A stretch of 64,000 bases of DNA, from contig JADDOH010010222.1 in NCBI GenBank assembly GCA_016648135.1, positions 1 to 64,000 on the forward strand, in the 5' to 3' direction. The notes beneath the pieces were generated by a model. It was not told the origin of the DNA. It searched no databases and was given only the letters and a program-made list of their open reading frames with translations. The translations under genes were made by a program, and so were the position numbers. Each line of letters begins with the position of its first letter. Position 1 is the first letter of the stretch. Positions 42,419-53,559 of this stretch are shown here, piece by piece. This DNA is from Agrypnia vestita (taxonomy: Eukaryota; Arthropoda; Insecta; Trichoptera; Phryganeidae).

Positions 42419-42975
42419 TTTTTACTCCCTTTATATTAACTCGTGGCGTCTGCTTGCTTGCTTGCCGGCTTGCCGTCAAAAATAACTTTTGATCGATTTT
42501 TGACCCTTTTACCGTGATCCAATCCAGCTGAAACTTGGCAAGTAAACTTGTGTTGTGGCGACGATCAAAAAGATCTATCAAATTTTCGTTAAAAAAAAAT
42601 AATTATAGTTTAATTTCGGATTTTTAGAAATTTTATTTGTTTTTTCAAATTGGAATCATTAAAAAAGTTTGATTAGCAACGGCGGCCTGATAACGTCGCG
42701 GAATATTTTCTAAATTTGAATTACTCCGTCGGTATACATAATAGGTACTTCATTACGAATGTCGACAATCTAAATTGACTGACAAATGTTTTTAGAATTT
42801 AATCTTCAAAGCATGAAGTGTCTTATCAAAGCTCAAAACATCTGACATTTTAGAAATATATTAAATTACTGTAAGTTTAGTGTTATGTTACATGTTTTAA
42901 TTCGTCTTTAATTGTTGTTATATTTTACAAAGAAAGGGATTATAATAAAAACTTGTTTTTTATGGGTTACTTTTT
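42419..42975 (+). mobile_element. repeat E, copy 2
   Basis: Reverse of 36927-37483: TTTTTACTCCCTTTATATTA, GTCTGCTTGCTTGCTTGCCG, ACCGTGATCCAATCCAGCTG, ... CAAAGAAAGGGATTATAATA, AAAACTTGTTTTTTATGGGT. TIR-like ends at both sides. Confidence 0.65.
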
Positions 42976-43505
42976 TATTCCATTATCAGCGTTCGGTATT
43001 TGCATATCAAGGCGCCATCCGCTAACATGAACCTGGCATTTAAAGTTACGATCCTTTCCTCCTTTCGTCCTACACCTCAATAGTCGTAATCTACCTGCTG
43101 TACATTGCAGTGTCGATACCTTTCTGCTATTGAGCGCAGTGTCATTGTGTCAATCACCTGTCGATTGGACCATTTTGAAATAACCTTTCGATAGAAGCGT
43201 CGTGCTTTCGCAACACTTTGTATAAATCGTTTTAGATTCAAGATCTGTAAAGTGGATTGTTGATTTCATGGAGTGAAACAGCGGGATTATGAACACTTTT
43301 AGCGTAGCGAGTTTCGGCATTTCATCCGTGTTTCATTTCCCTAAAATTACAGTCCATTCGTTCCTTATTCCTCCTTCCACATCCCCACACTCTATTCACG
43401 TAATTTTCATCCTCTTTTTCCGGAAAAGTAATGTTTTATCGTCTCCCCAACGCGCCATATTTATTTCATCTGTCGCGGAGTGAGAAGATCGCATTGATAA
43501 TCGAT
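42976..43505. other. unassigned
   Basis: Mixed composition. A 64-residue frame at 43289-43483 lacks motifs. Confidence 0.3.
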
Positions 43506-43513
43506 ACCAGCCG

Positions 43514-43750
43514 CGAATGACATTAGCATGCTCATATGCAAGCCTGTTCACACATGCTCAAAAGATACCCCTTCTCATGTTGAATGACATTAGCATGCCC
43601 GTAAATCAACCGGCGGTTAATTTTTGAGCGTGCTTTTAATGAGTATGCTCATTACTAGCAATGTGCGTACACACATGCTACTTAATAGCCATGGCTCAAG
43701 AAGCTCAATACTACGCATGCTCACGTGCCACTAATGAGCATGTGTACCTA
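43514..43750. repeat. ATGCTCA-rich cluster
   Basis: GAATGACATTAGCATGC is directly repeated at 43514-43530 and 43581-43597. The word (C/T)ATGCTCA appears four times and its complement TGAGCAT at least once within 230 bp. Could be a decayed MITE or a protein-binding cluster; not resolved. Confidence 0.45.
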
Positions 43751-44050
43751 TCAGTACCTTTAAAACCGGGCCTGATCATATTTAAATACACTGTGGATTA
43801 TAGCTCTCGCGTAAATAATAAATTGTCTACGTCTCAAGTAATCAGGAGAGCATATGCTGAGCCGAGCGAGCGGTTGGTTCCCTTTTACATAGTTCTAAAA
43901 TCATACATTATTCAGACACTCTGTCGTACCTTTTACCAAGAAACACTACGGTCAATATAATTAAACATAATCGTAGACTAAATAATTAATATACTGAAGG
44001 AAATTACATGAATCAGTTATGGGAAAGAATTTTCTCTTGAAAATCCCTAT

Positions 44051-44146
44051 TATAATAACTTTGTCGTCTGTCCGTCCGTCCGTGTAACGTCCGTAACTTC
44101 TTTAGAGTAATTTTTTTGTCGTCATTTTTGACGGGTTACAGCTAGT
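44051..44146 (-). repeat. repeat F, minus-strand copy (compact)
   Basis: TATAATAACTTTGTCGTCTG, TCCGTCCGTCCGTG, then CGTCATTTTTGACGGGTTAC and AGCTAG. The CGTCA/TGACG hairpin next to the end is shared with 3167. Confidence 0.6.
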
Positions 44147-44394
44147 GTATCATATATATGGAGCGATGGTTCCCAAAGTTGACAGGACCGCGATCCACCA
44201 ATTTTTTTTTTTCAATTTTCGGGACCCACGAAGGTGGGTGCGAAGCAGAAGTGCTTCACATTTTCCCAATACATATTGTAACTATGAAAAAGAGTGTTCA
44301 ATTAAGAAAAGAAAAAACGTCCAAATATAATCGAAATTTTTCATTCCTAACAATAATAATATGTGATGTTCTTACGTGCGTGGGCAATATAACT

Positions 44395-44620
44395 CGGCCT
44401 ACGTACTTGGGAATAATTGGGTTCTTCTAGTAATACGCGTTACGTAGGTAATAACATTTATTGGAGACACTACTTTATAATACAATATGTACAACTGATT
44501 CGGACCCCGGTGAATCTCGTTCTGCCCGGTGCGGCGCAACAGCACGGGCGCCATCCACGCGTCTCGCTCGCACGCTTGCCTCTCACTCATCCAAGCGTCC
44601 GCACATTCGTCACATAATTA
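44395..44620 (-). mobile_element. possible solo LTR, GC-rich
   Basis: On the minus strand: TGTGACGAATGTGCGGACGC at one end, a GC-rich body with GCGAGCGAGACGCGTGGATG, and GTCTCCAATAAATGTTATTA near the other end. TG start plus late AATAAA is LTR-like, but without a second copy it stays tentative. Confidence 0.35.
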
Positions 44621-45774
44621 ATAACATAAAACATAATGATATTTTAATGGGAAGAATGCATTTGTTTCTTGTCATATCAGCATTAGCGTCAACTTCGATT
44701 TTAGTCACTTTTAATCGCAGTGAATTCGATACGTCCAATTCATTTATGTATTTAGTCTTAATAGAAACCATGGAAAAAATCTTACTTCACATAAGTATGT
44801 GGTAGAGCAGGGGAGGAGGACTTTCATGGCTTCGACAGATAAGCAGGGATAAATGTCAGTAACTAAAAGCCAGAATTTTGCTTATTGCTTGCTTTAATAG
44901 TATTTTTAGCGACGTATCTTGTTTGTTTGTTTGTTTGTATATCTAGTTGTAAAAATAACAAATTTTTACATCCATTAATTAAACCAAAATTAATTTCACG
45001 TTCACTGATCTTTATAATTATTTCGCCTCATTGTGAAACAAATTAGTGTTTATTTACACGCGTCACAAACAATGTAGATTTTAAGTTTGACAGTTTTGTT
45101 GCGTAAAATGTTCACGGAGGGCGTGTTTGTGTGTGGTTGACCAAAGAATTGTGAACAATATTATTAATAGTTAATAATAATAAGCCAAAACAGGGAGATA
45201 TATTAATTATGTGAGTCTTATGTGAAAATTTGCCGCAAATAATTGAAAAAAAAACTCTCTACTCTAAATTATTTTAATCAATTTCCATAATAGTATGAAA
45301 AATGTATTTAAGTACATTTATTGGTGATGTTTTTTATTTCAAATATATAAACATCTTAGCTCGCGTCCGTTGCCCAAAATAAGTTTTAAAAATATATAAG
45401 TTGGGCGTTTACGATATAGATTACAGAATTCTGTTATTGATGAAGGAAAGTGCCCACGCTTTTATTTGGAGAAGGAAGAAAAGAAGAAGGAAAAAAAATT
45501 TCTTCATGCAACATAATTTTCTACTTTTAAATCTTACCCAGCGTACAAACAACTTCCGTAGGAAACTAACACCATATTTTGGTGAGCTCAATAACTAATT
45601 TCCTACATAAAACTCTGATTAATTAAGTATGACGGATTAATTGTAGTAGCTCGTCGATGACGACGATATAAGATAAACAACAAAGATACGGCACTCTAAG
45701 TTTATCTTCAAAATTCGGGAGACGCCTAGAAGCGACGGAAACTTCTCATGGACAATAGAAAGAAAAATAATCTT
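44621..45774. other. AT-rich, no gene seen
   Basis: A frame at 44461-44805 has no motif. (GTTT)n at 44920-44936. 45556-45600 is similar to 35848-35885. Confidence 0.35.
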
Positions 45775-46150
45775 TACGAGGGTTCGAAAAACCAACGTTT
45801 GCGTAACAACAGCGGGTCTAGGCTGCGGCGCGTAAATTTGTTCTGACATTTCGATCGGTGTGAAGTAGGCGTGGGACGACGACCGGTGTGGCCAGTCGTG
45901 GAATTTCGGGGCGACAGATATCGAGCGAGAACCTACCAATAGTGAGCGATTAAATAAATGCGACTACGATGTGCGAGAATTGGATGGATAGCGAGTGTTA
46001 AAAAGTGTTCCCAGTGATGAAAGTGTTCATGGACAAGTGATAAATTTTAAAATAGTGTGATTCAAGGAATAGTGAGTTATCAATTTAATCAAGTAATTTA
46101 TCACTTACTAATAAATCGCTAATTAACTATTTTACTATACCGTGACACGA
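45775..46150 (+). mobile_element. LTR-like unit, copy c
   Basis: GTTCGAAAAACCAACGTTTG, GGCCAGTCGTGGAATTTCGG, GCGACAGATATCGAGCGAGA, AAATAAATGCGACTACGATG, AAGTGTTCCCAGTGATGAAA, TCACTTACTAATAAATCGCT, ending near GACACGACACGTGAC. Order and spacing as in copies a, b and e. Confidence 0.6.
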
Positions 46151-47784
46151 CACGTGACTATATTTTAATTTTCGGGTTTTAATTGTTGTGTTGTGGGTTT
46201 CGTCTATCATCAGTGTTCTTTCCTTTGCATAAATTACAGTCCGCATTCTTTCCGTATTTCCCTAACCCGTATTTTCATCCACCCATCCCCGTGTCCCGGC
46301 GATTCGCGTCGGGCACGCACGACATGGCGTAAATATTGCGATTTCCAGGATTTTATTATTAGGAGGATTTCTTTTTCCGGATTTTTTTTATCCGGATCAT
46401 TACATAGTCAGGTATGCATACGTCTACTAGTTTCTTATCAAAGCCAATATTTCAGCTTTAATGATTAGAAATATTGACAGACGCGTTGAAATTTCTTAAA
46501 AACTTCACGCGTACGTAAACAGTACGTCGTGTCTGTTTTTGAGTGTTGGGATAAGGAAAAAATTACCGTTTCGTACCAATGAAAATGTCTACTGCGAAAC
46601 GAAGTAACTTCTCTGATCTCTCCCTCTTTCCCCTCTTCTCTCCCTGCAACACTATTACCAGTCTACCGACGACCCACGTAGAAGCGGTTCAATTGTATGT
46701 TTTTACGTAGATACAACAAGGAATTCATAATACCTTAAGGTACGTAACCCTGACAATAATTAAAATTGCAATTGTACCTGTGACGAAGAACTTTAGTATT
46801 ACAGTACATCCTGAAGAGACAGCGGAACCAGAGGAATCTTTCGGATCAGATGGTCCATTTTCTTTCCCAGCTTCCCTGTTTGCTTTGCACCCAAAAATTA
46901 CCATTATAATATGATCCTAGTTTTTCAAGGTGGTTCACAATCTTCTGGTTTAAGTTTTTTCGTGTATTCTGACGTGTTTAGACCCTGCAATAAGATCCAA
47001 AAAGTCGGCAAGAAACGCCACGGAAACACGGCAGAATATCTTACAAAACCTAAACCAGAAGACCATCACAATAATCTTGTTATCCTACGAAATTAGCATT
47101 ATCCATTTATATGTCAAATTAGCACCGCAGTTTACTAGGAGAGTAGCTAAGATGAATTGAAGATCACTAAATGATCACTAAATCTTCCGAAAAATGAATT
47201 AATTTCGAAATTTAGCACTCAAGATTAAATGCTTCTATTTGGTTGAAAGTTTAAAGACGGAATAAATGAGAAAAGGATGGCGTTTGTTCCTGGCTTCTGA
47301 TTGGTTAGTCCGCTCACATCTTAAATGTTAAGGCCGATCTCAAAGCCCGTGATCACCACAGGTCTGTATATATATATTGCATAATGATTTCTTAACATCA
47401 TCATGCAGTATCCAATAAGTACATGTCAGGATAGAGAGGAATGGTGGAGGCCAAGGTCCACAATGAGCTTTGGAGCCATTGATGATGATGATGATGCAGT
47501 ATCCAAACATTTAACACGTTGTTTTAAATTTTAAAACAAATTTTCCAAGTTTCTGCTGCTCTTGCTTGTGAGTGACGTCATTATTAATTTTAATCGAAAT
47601 TATGACTAAATCATATCGAAAATAATGTAATAATATATGGTCATCCACTTTACGTAAATGTTGAAAGTTTCAGAGCTCTAGCTAGTCGGGAAGTTGGTGA
47701 AAAATCAATTACAAGATTCCGCCACAACAAACAACAGACAAAGATAGTTAAATAAAAGCATTGAAATCATCATCATCATCATTC
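46151..47784. other. unassigned with one PLE-tail remnant
   Basis: 46985-47070 (GACCCTGCAATAAGATCC, AAAAGTCGGCAAGAAACG, ACACGGCAGAATATCTTACA) is a decayed family 1 PLE tail. (GAT)n at 47483-47500 and (ATC)n at 47767-47783. No gene. Confidence 0.4.
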
Positions 47785-48150
47785 TTGGCACTACAACCCT
47801 CGGTGGGTCTTGGCCTCCTCAATAATTTTCCTCCACTCGTCTCGGTCTAGTGCCAGCTCTCTCCAGTTCTGAAGCTCTAAGGCAGAGATGTCTTTGAGGA
47901 CGTTCACTCCATCTTAATTTTGGCCTTCCTAAGCTCCTTCGCCCTATTGGCCTTGAGTTCAGCAGGGACTTTGGTGCTTGATGCTCGGACATTGTCTCCA
48001 CATGACCCAGCCACCGAAGTTTTCCCAGTTTTATAAATTTTGTGACGTTTGGCTCCTTAAATAGAGTATAGAGCTCATTGTTGTAACGTCTGTGCCAAAG
48101 TCCATTTTCTAGAACCGGTCCGAAGATACGCCTCAAAATTTTCCTAAAAG
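47785..48150 (-). pseudogene. RTE-type LINE tail
   Basis: The minus strand reads RRIFGPVLENGLWHRRYNNE, LYTLFKEPNVTKFIKLGKLR, WLGHVETMSEHQAPKSLLNS, RPIGRRSLGRPKLRW, then a frameshift into WRELALDRDEWRKIIEEAKT. RRIFGPV.ENG.WRRRYN and GRRxxGRPxxRW are hallmark blocks of this LINE type. One frameshift; 5' truncated. Confidence 0.8.
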
Positions 48151-48874
48151 CATTGAAAAACAGGAATAAATAAAAGAAAAACTATGATTTCTCATTTGTA
48201 TATTTTTGAGTAAGGAATGATTTTGGCAATTCTTAAACGTAATATAATATATGATAAAATCAATACATTACAAGGTATATATGTTATGTATGTATATATT
48301 AAAGTTAATAAGTCTTTCATACCAAATTTGATAACAAAAAGAAAAATTGCGATTCATAGGATAAAACTGTATTATATAATATATTATAATTTAATACAAT
48401 GCGTATATACATTCGGAATATCCCAAATTTGATCGGTTCTCGGATAGCGAACTTCAAAGGGCTTCGTAGTGTGGGAATGAGAGAATATTCGTCGAAACAA
48501 ATTGATTTTCAAATCCACGCCTGAGCAATCGCTTTCATATGAAAATCGACAGGTAGAGCGGCATAGAGACCCCAAAATATATCATCATACCAAGATGAGA
48601 TTGGGTGGTTTTTTTTGTGTTATTGAGAAAACCCAAATCGATGTGACAATGTACTTCAAGTCAAGATATGATATTATAGACGAAACTATTTATATTAGAC
48701 TAAGAGACAGACTTACGTTACTGTATCAAACCTGAAATATTTTCTCTACATGTAAACTATAGTGTAGTAGGCAAGAAGGTTTGGATATTATGACATTTGA
48801 GCTCGGGTGATTTTGGCAGATGACAGGTAATGCAGGTACAAAAAATGAGTAAATAAAACGTGAAAATAACAAAT
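48151..48874. other. AT-rich, no gene seen
   Basis: No supported features. Confidence 0.35.
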
Positions 48875-49205
48875 CTGATTTTTTACTCCCTTTCTTTTAA
48901 CTCGTAGCGTCTGCGGTTTGTTGTCTGCCGGAAAAACTTTGAAGCGATTTTTAACCCTTTTACCGTGATCCAATCGAGCTGAAACTTTGCAGGCAGCCCC
49001 GTGGCGACGATGAAAATGATCGAACAAATATTCGTTCAAGAAAATGTAATAATTATGGTATTATTTTGGATTTTTCGAAATTTTAATGTTTTTTTGAAAT
49101 TGGAATCAATACAATTGAGTAATGACCCCGACGCGTGCAGTAGGCACGAAACCTGATTCAATGAAAAAGGGATTATAATAAAAACTTGGTTTTTATGGAT
49201 TACTT
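48875..49205 (+). mobile_element. repeat E, copy 3, internally deleted
   Basis: Both ends match 42419-42975 (TTTTTACTCCCTTTCTTTTA, ACCGTGATCCAATCGAGCTG; GGGATTATAATAAAAACTTG) but about 230 bp of the middle is missing. Retention of both ends supports E being one defined element. Confidence 0.65.
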
Positions 49206-49519
49206 TGTAATATGTTTAACGGCAGAGTACTAGACATTTATATTAATTATTGCAGATTATTTCTTCCACCAGACGCTTTGAAGCTCATTTGTCTTGTCAT
49301 TTACGTTATAGTAACAAATCTGAATTTTAAATTTTTTATTCGGGCCATTATTTAACAATATTGCCCGATGCCTTATATTTTAACATTTTACTTATACATT
49401 TTTTTGTACCTGCATTACCTGTTTTCTGCCAAAATCCTCCGAACCCAAATGTCATAATATCCAAAACTACAGAAAATATTTCGCTGGCTCCTTCTATATA
49501 TGGGTAAGTAGTTGTGAAA

Positions 49520-49915
49520 TTCCATTGGGTGTTCATTGGGCTTACGACCTATATCGTGCCGCTGGCTTAAGTGATCACTTTACACAATGTAACGTTCACC
49601 AATTCCACCCATGAATATCCCGTCTATCAAATTTTTGGAAGTTGTATATATGTTAAGCCGGCACTACACTACTCGCGAAGTCGGCCGAAATTCGAAGTAA
49701 CCCGAAGTTGGTGTAGCACGAAGCACCCCCTACACTATCGTATTCGCTTCACTTCGGCCGACTTCGCTAGTAGTGTAGAGCCGGCTTTAGGTTTGGACAA
49801 CCCGTGTCATGTGTGACTTGTGTCTACGTCCACCATCTGTGGTTGAAATTTGTCATCCGTGAAACCATTTAACAGTATAGATGTCGCTGTTGATAATAAG
49901 ATATCTATTTTTTAT
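49520..49915 (-). repeat. repeat D, minus strand, interrupted by a MITE
   Basis: Complement: ATAGATATCTTATTATCAAC, AGCGACATCTATAC, then after the MITE ATATATACAACTTCCAAAAA, GGGTGGAATTGGTGAACGTT, ACATTGTGTAAAGTGATCAC, TTAAGCCAGCGGCACGATAT. Removing 49656-49789 restores continuity with the 4785 copy. A short D piece (TAGTTTCGTCTCTATGAGAC) also occurs at 50024-50043. Confidence 0.7.
49656..49786. mobile_element. 131 bp Harbinger-like MITE with TTA duplication
   Basis: TIRs AGCCGGCACTACACTACTCG and the complement AGCCGGCTCTACACTACTAG, extending to GCGAAGTCGGCCGAA. Flanked by TTA on both sides (49653-49655, 49787-49789). A 3 bp TWA target site with such TIRs fits PIF/Harbinger. Sits inside a repeat D copy. 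Confidence 0.8.
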
Positions 49916-50049
49916 ATATGTATATGTATATGACATTCATTCGAATTGTTAACATGTACACTAGAATGCGCCAGAAAATATATACTTTATTTATAATATA
50001 TAATATGCATTCCCATTTAAATAGTTTCGTCTCTATGAGACATATCTTG

Positions 50050-51084
50050 ATTAATATGCTTGCTCCGTGGATGAAATCTAGTATTGTGTTTTTGAAAATT
50101 TTTAACTTAGTTAAAATATTCTGAACTTCAAGTCGTTTATTATCTACAAGACAAGGGCCCTATCATAGATTTAAAGGTACGTCTTAAAAGCGTAATTTTT
50201 AGTATAAAATAAAACTTTAAAGGCGTACCTTAACCTTTAAATCATCTAAGTATCGACTCTGAATTCGGGCCTAGATTCTTACGGGTTCACACCTCCCCAA
50301 AATGTAGAAAAATACTGCATATCATAGATTGAAATTTAAAAAAAATGAGTTCAAAAATTCTAAAAATTGTCTGAGTTAATAGCAATTTGAGCTAGAGTGA
50401 GTGGCAGGTGAATTTTTAAACGAATTTGTTTTCTAGAATTTTTTTTTAGATTGGAGAATGATATATCTCGAAGACTATTGGGCAGATTTTGTTTAAATTT
50501 TGCATACATCTTATTCATAATATTACCTACGATGTTGCATACATTTTTTTTTATAATTGCGCCGTTTGTGTATTATGAAGTTTCAACTAAGATTTTTTTT
50601 AGAAAAAATATGAAAGTGGTTTTTAAACTGCTCCCATTAGTATTTTTTTTTCAAATTATATAAATATGCATTATATTTATAAGAAAATAATTAAAATTTT
50701 CATCTCCCTCTAACCCTGGCGATATTATCTCCACCAGCTGTGCACGTCGCGAAAAAGGACTTTAGGGGGACAGTCATAGCTCCGCCATTTTGTAATTTTC
50801 AAAAGAATTTGTTAATGAAAATATTAACCAATGCACACAGTAAACTGCGTTAATAAAAATAATTTTGTATATGTATGGAAATAGATATTTTCAAAACCAA
50901 ATATATAAAGAGTATTGTATTGTGAGGCAGATACTGGAAACTCGTCCCCCTCCCTGGTAATGTACATTATATATACATTACACGCATTATTTCCTCCTTA
51001 CTAGCACTGAGTTTTAACTATGTCTATTAAATTAATCTTTTTATGTTAATGTTCAATTAAAAAAAGTCTGTTAAATAATCTTCT
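50050..51084. other. AT-rich, no gene seen
   Basis: 50160-50290 holds an imperfect inverted pair (TTTAAAGGTACG / CGTACCTTAACCTTTAAA). No gene or repeat shared elsewhere. Confidence 0.35.
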
Positions 51085-51345
51085 ATGTGTAGTTTTCTGG
51101 GATATTCTGCCGTGTATATGTGACTCTCGGGCCGACGTTTCGCATTCCATTACAGGGTCCATCATTACGGCTGATGTGATTTGTTGTTGTGTAGGTTAAG
51201 TATTGGCTTGTAATACCGTACCGAAGTCAGAACCGTACCCCGATTCCGATCCTTGCAATGGAATCCGAAACGTCGGCATATACGAGGCAGAACGTCCCAG
51301 AAAACTACACACAGAAGATTCTGAACGACCGTGAAAAACTGAGAG
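51085..51345. mobile_element. inverted pair of PLE tails, family 1
   Basis: Left arm (minus) TGTGTAGTTTTCTGGGATAT, GCCGACGTTTCGCATTCCAT; right arm AATGGAATCCGAAACGTCGG, CAGAACGTCCCAGAAAACTA, CACAC. Two hammerhead-like half motifs face each other (GACGTTTC 51133-51140 and GAAACGTC 51267-51274). Followed by ACCGTGAAAAACTGAGAGCA as in the tail at 620-650. Confidence 0.6.
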
Positions 51346-51559
51346 CATTTTCTGATAAAATGATCATAGTCTTATGTGTATAATCCTATAATTGTTGGAG
51401 ACATATAACATTTTTTTTGTATTTTTTTCTTACCATGAATTAGTTCTTCCTGTTGGATAGCCAAAAAATATTTACGCCAGAAAAAAAAATTGCATGTATT
51501 TTTTGATGCCTCAAGGTGGTGTAGCTCCTTAAGCAAAGAGTTATTTTAAGCTATTTTCC

Positions 51560-51680
51560 CATGTGTTTCACTTTCGCCATCCAGATTGGCATTGTTTTAA
51601 TGCTAATGCAGTTTCCTCGCTACGCCGCTGACGAAACAAAAGTGCGACGCGGCGAGGAAACTGCACAAACCACTTCACTG
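51560..51680. repeat. repeat G, copy 3
   Basis: CTTTCGCCATCCAGATTGGC, ATTGTTTTAATGCTAATGC, CGCTGACG and GCGACGCGGCGAGGAAACTG, matching 11600-11720. Lies about 270 bp beyond the host gene stop codon. Confidence 0.6.
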
Positions 51681-51953
51681 TCCCTGGGGCGCATTATGAA
51701 AACAATAATGTTCCATCATCATGGGATGATGTCAAGTATAGGACTGACAAAACCATGTTGTGGTACATATTGTGTCAAGTCATCATTGTCATCCCGCTGT
51801 GACCCATGTCCCTCTCCTGAAGATTTAGTTTACTTAATCTCTGTACATTTTTACACTCTGTGCTTTGTTCGCATTTTCATCTATCCTAGCCGCTTTGAAG
51901 TCGCTACCCGAAGACCGATTTGAACGTGGAACTCCGCGAAGGTCAATTTGCTA

Positions 51954-52367
51954 TCACTGGAGGGCGCAGGCCATGGGGTTGTTCAGCAGGTGGTCCAGGA
52001 TGACGGGCGTGCCCGCCGCGATCTCTATCGTGGGCGCCAGGTCGCCGCCGTCTTTCAAGACGTCCGCCGCGGAGACGTCCGACTTCCCACCGAGCCGCCA
52101 GTCCGCTCTCCCGTCGTCGTGGTACTCCTCGCGCACCCTGGTGGGCGGCTCCCTGGCCTGGTCGTCTTCCCCGTCGCTGGGCATCTCTATGGAGGTCTGC
52201 CGCTCGGGGCTGCCGCAGCTGGTCTCGTCCTCGTAGAAGAAGACGTCCGAGCCGCGGTTGGCGGAGGAGGAGCGGTCGCAGGACATGTCCTCGACGTCGC
52301 AGTCGTACAGGTTGATGGACATCTCGCTGGTGTCGCTGTCCGTGTCGCCGCAGTCGAAGTAGTGGCA
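51954..52367 (-). CDS. terminal coding exon of an unidentified host gene
   Basis: GC-rich exon on the minus strand. It starts after the acceptor CTTCTTCCGACAG and reads in phase 0 CHYFDCGDTDSDTSEMSINL ... to NPMACALQ and a TGA at 51956-51954 (137 residues). It is very acidic (DTDSDTSE, GEDDQARE) with a cysteine cluster at the front. Joined to the exon at 60157-60855 the junction gives C-x-C-x2-C-x-C-x4-C, possibly a metal-binding knot. Codon use (third-position G/C) differs sharply from the surrounding AT-rich DNA. I do not recognise the family. Minus-strand sequence after the stop is presumably the 3' UTR; no clear poly-A signal was fixed. Confidence 0.7.
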   Translation of the reverse strand, partial: CHYFDCGDTDSDTSEMSINLYDCDVEDMSCDRSSSANRGSDVFFYEDETSCGSPERQTSIEMPSDGEDDQAREPPTRVREEYHDDGRADWRLGGKSDVSAADVLKDGGDLAPTIEIAAGTPVILDHLLNNPMACALQ

Positions 52368-52562
52368 CTGTCGGAAGAAGAAATGTCATCGTTAGTACTG
52401 TTTGACAGGGCTCGGTCGTTTATCTGGACACTGATTATCTCGGGCTCGACACGATTTGGGTGTCGTGCCCACTCGACCCAATTCAGTGTTGCAATAATGC
52501 CTAGCCGATAAAATAAATCGATTAGGTGGATCGAGCCGTGTTGTGTTGTTATTGTCCTCGTA

Positions 52563-52950
52563 AATTTGATTAATTTATATATTTACGCCCTAGTGGGCTT
52601 TTACAATATAATCTAAAGTACTAAAAATTTTATATGCTTAACGCAACACACGTTTTTAAAAATAAACCAAAAAATTATTAAAAATAATGCATATTTAAAA
52701 AAGAAATGAACAATCATTAAAACGCTTTAAAAATAAATACGGTTATATATACAATAATAGGTATAAAAGTAAACAGTAATAATTAAAACCTTTAATAAAA
52801 CAATAAATAAATGAAAATGTAGTCTATTGAATTTAAAGCGTAGTGATGTCTAGTTTGTAATGAATAAAGAATATATATTGAGCGATTTGGAACAGTTGAA
52901 CTCCTATAAAATTTAAAATTTGAGAAGACGCTTTTGAATAATATCACATT
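52563..52950 (-). pseudogene. Jockey-type LINE 3' UTR
   Basis: Complement matches 4436-4640 (AAGGTTTTAATTATTACTGT, GTTTTAATGATTGTTCATTT) and ends TTGTAAAAGCCCACTAGGGC, the same terminal hairpin-like end as the J2 family. Coding part is missing. Confidence 0.55.
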
Positions 52951-53079
52951 TCAGAACACCTCTCCGATTCTAGATTTGTTTCCGTAAATTACAACAAAAA
53001 ACCTCCCTAGAATGCGGCTCCTCGCTCTACACGAATACACTGTCGCGAATGTCTAACTGCGCATTATCGAAGCCTCTCG

Positions 53080-53400
53080 AACGATCCACATGAATCTAGA
53101 ATAAAAAACTAGACCATTCTCGTAATCACTAGAAATATGGAGAAACTAATAGAACATTAGAAAAGCAAACGAGTTAGTTGTTATTTCTGACAGCGGTGTG
53201 GCAGTGTGACCAAGTGACAAATATACGGCCGTTAAAGAAGCACGAATATTCTCGGTGCGATAGAAACAGTACAATTAAATGTGTTCCACGGGCGAGTGAA
53301 GTAAAATAGTGCGAAACTGTGTGAAACATTCCAGAAATATCTAGTGTGAAATTAAGAACAGTGCTCCGATTGACGGCTGACTTCTGCTGCACATAGATGC
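53080..53400 (+). mobile_element. LTR-like unit, copy f (weak)
   Basis: TCTCGAACGATCCACATGAA, ATCTAGAATAAAAAACTAGA, CGAGTGAAGTAAAATAGTGC, GAAACTGTGTGAAACATT. Word order resembles copies d and e but conservation is low. Confidence 0.35.
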
Positions 53401-53559
53401 GTGCGTATTTTGTTGCGTACTAAAATTTCACTTCATGGTCTCGCATTTCCGCTACGCGACGCGTGCGCGAATTTCGTTGCAATAAATTTTTTACCCTAAA
53501 TGCGCCAAGAAATGAATAAATTTTTGGAAAAAAAGACTTTTTGGGTTATAAAGAATTGA

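Noticed and set aside
51943..52389. 148-residue minus-strand ORF rich in Arg in another frame of the same exon
   Set aside because: Frame does not match the acceptor phase or join to the 60157 donor; composition is typical of an off-frame reading of GC-rich DNA.
51948..52511. 187-residue plus-strand ORF opposite the terminal exon
   Set aside because: Antisense shadow of a GC-rich exon; splice sites, stop position and continuity with the second exon support the minus strand.
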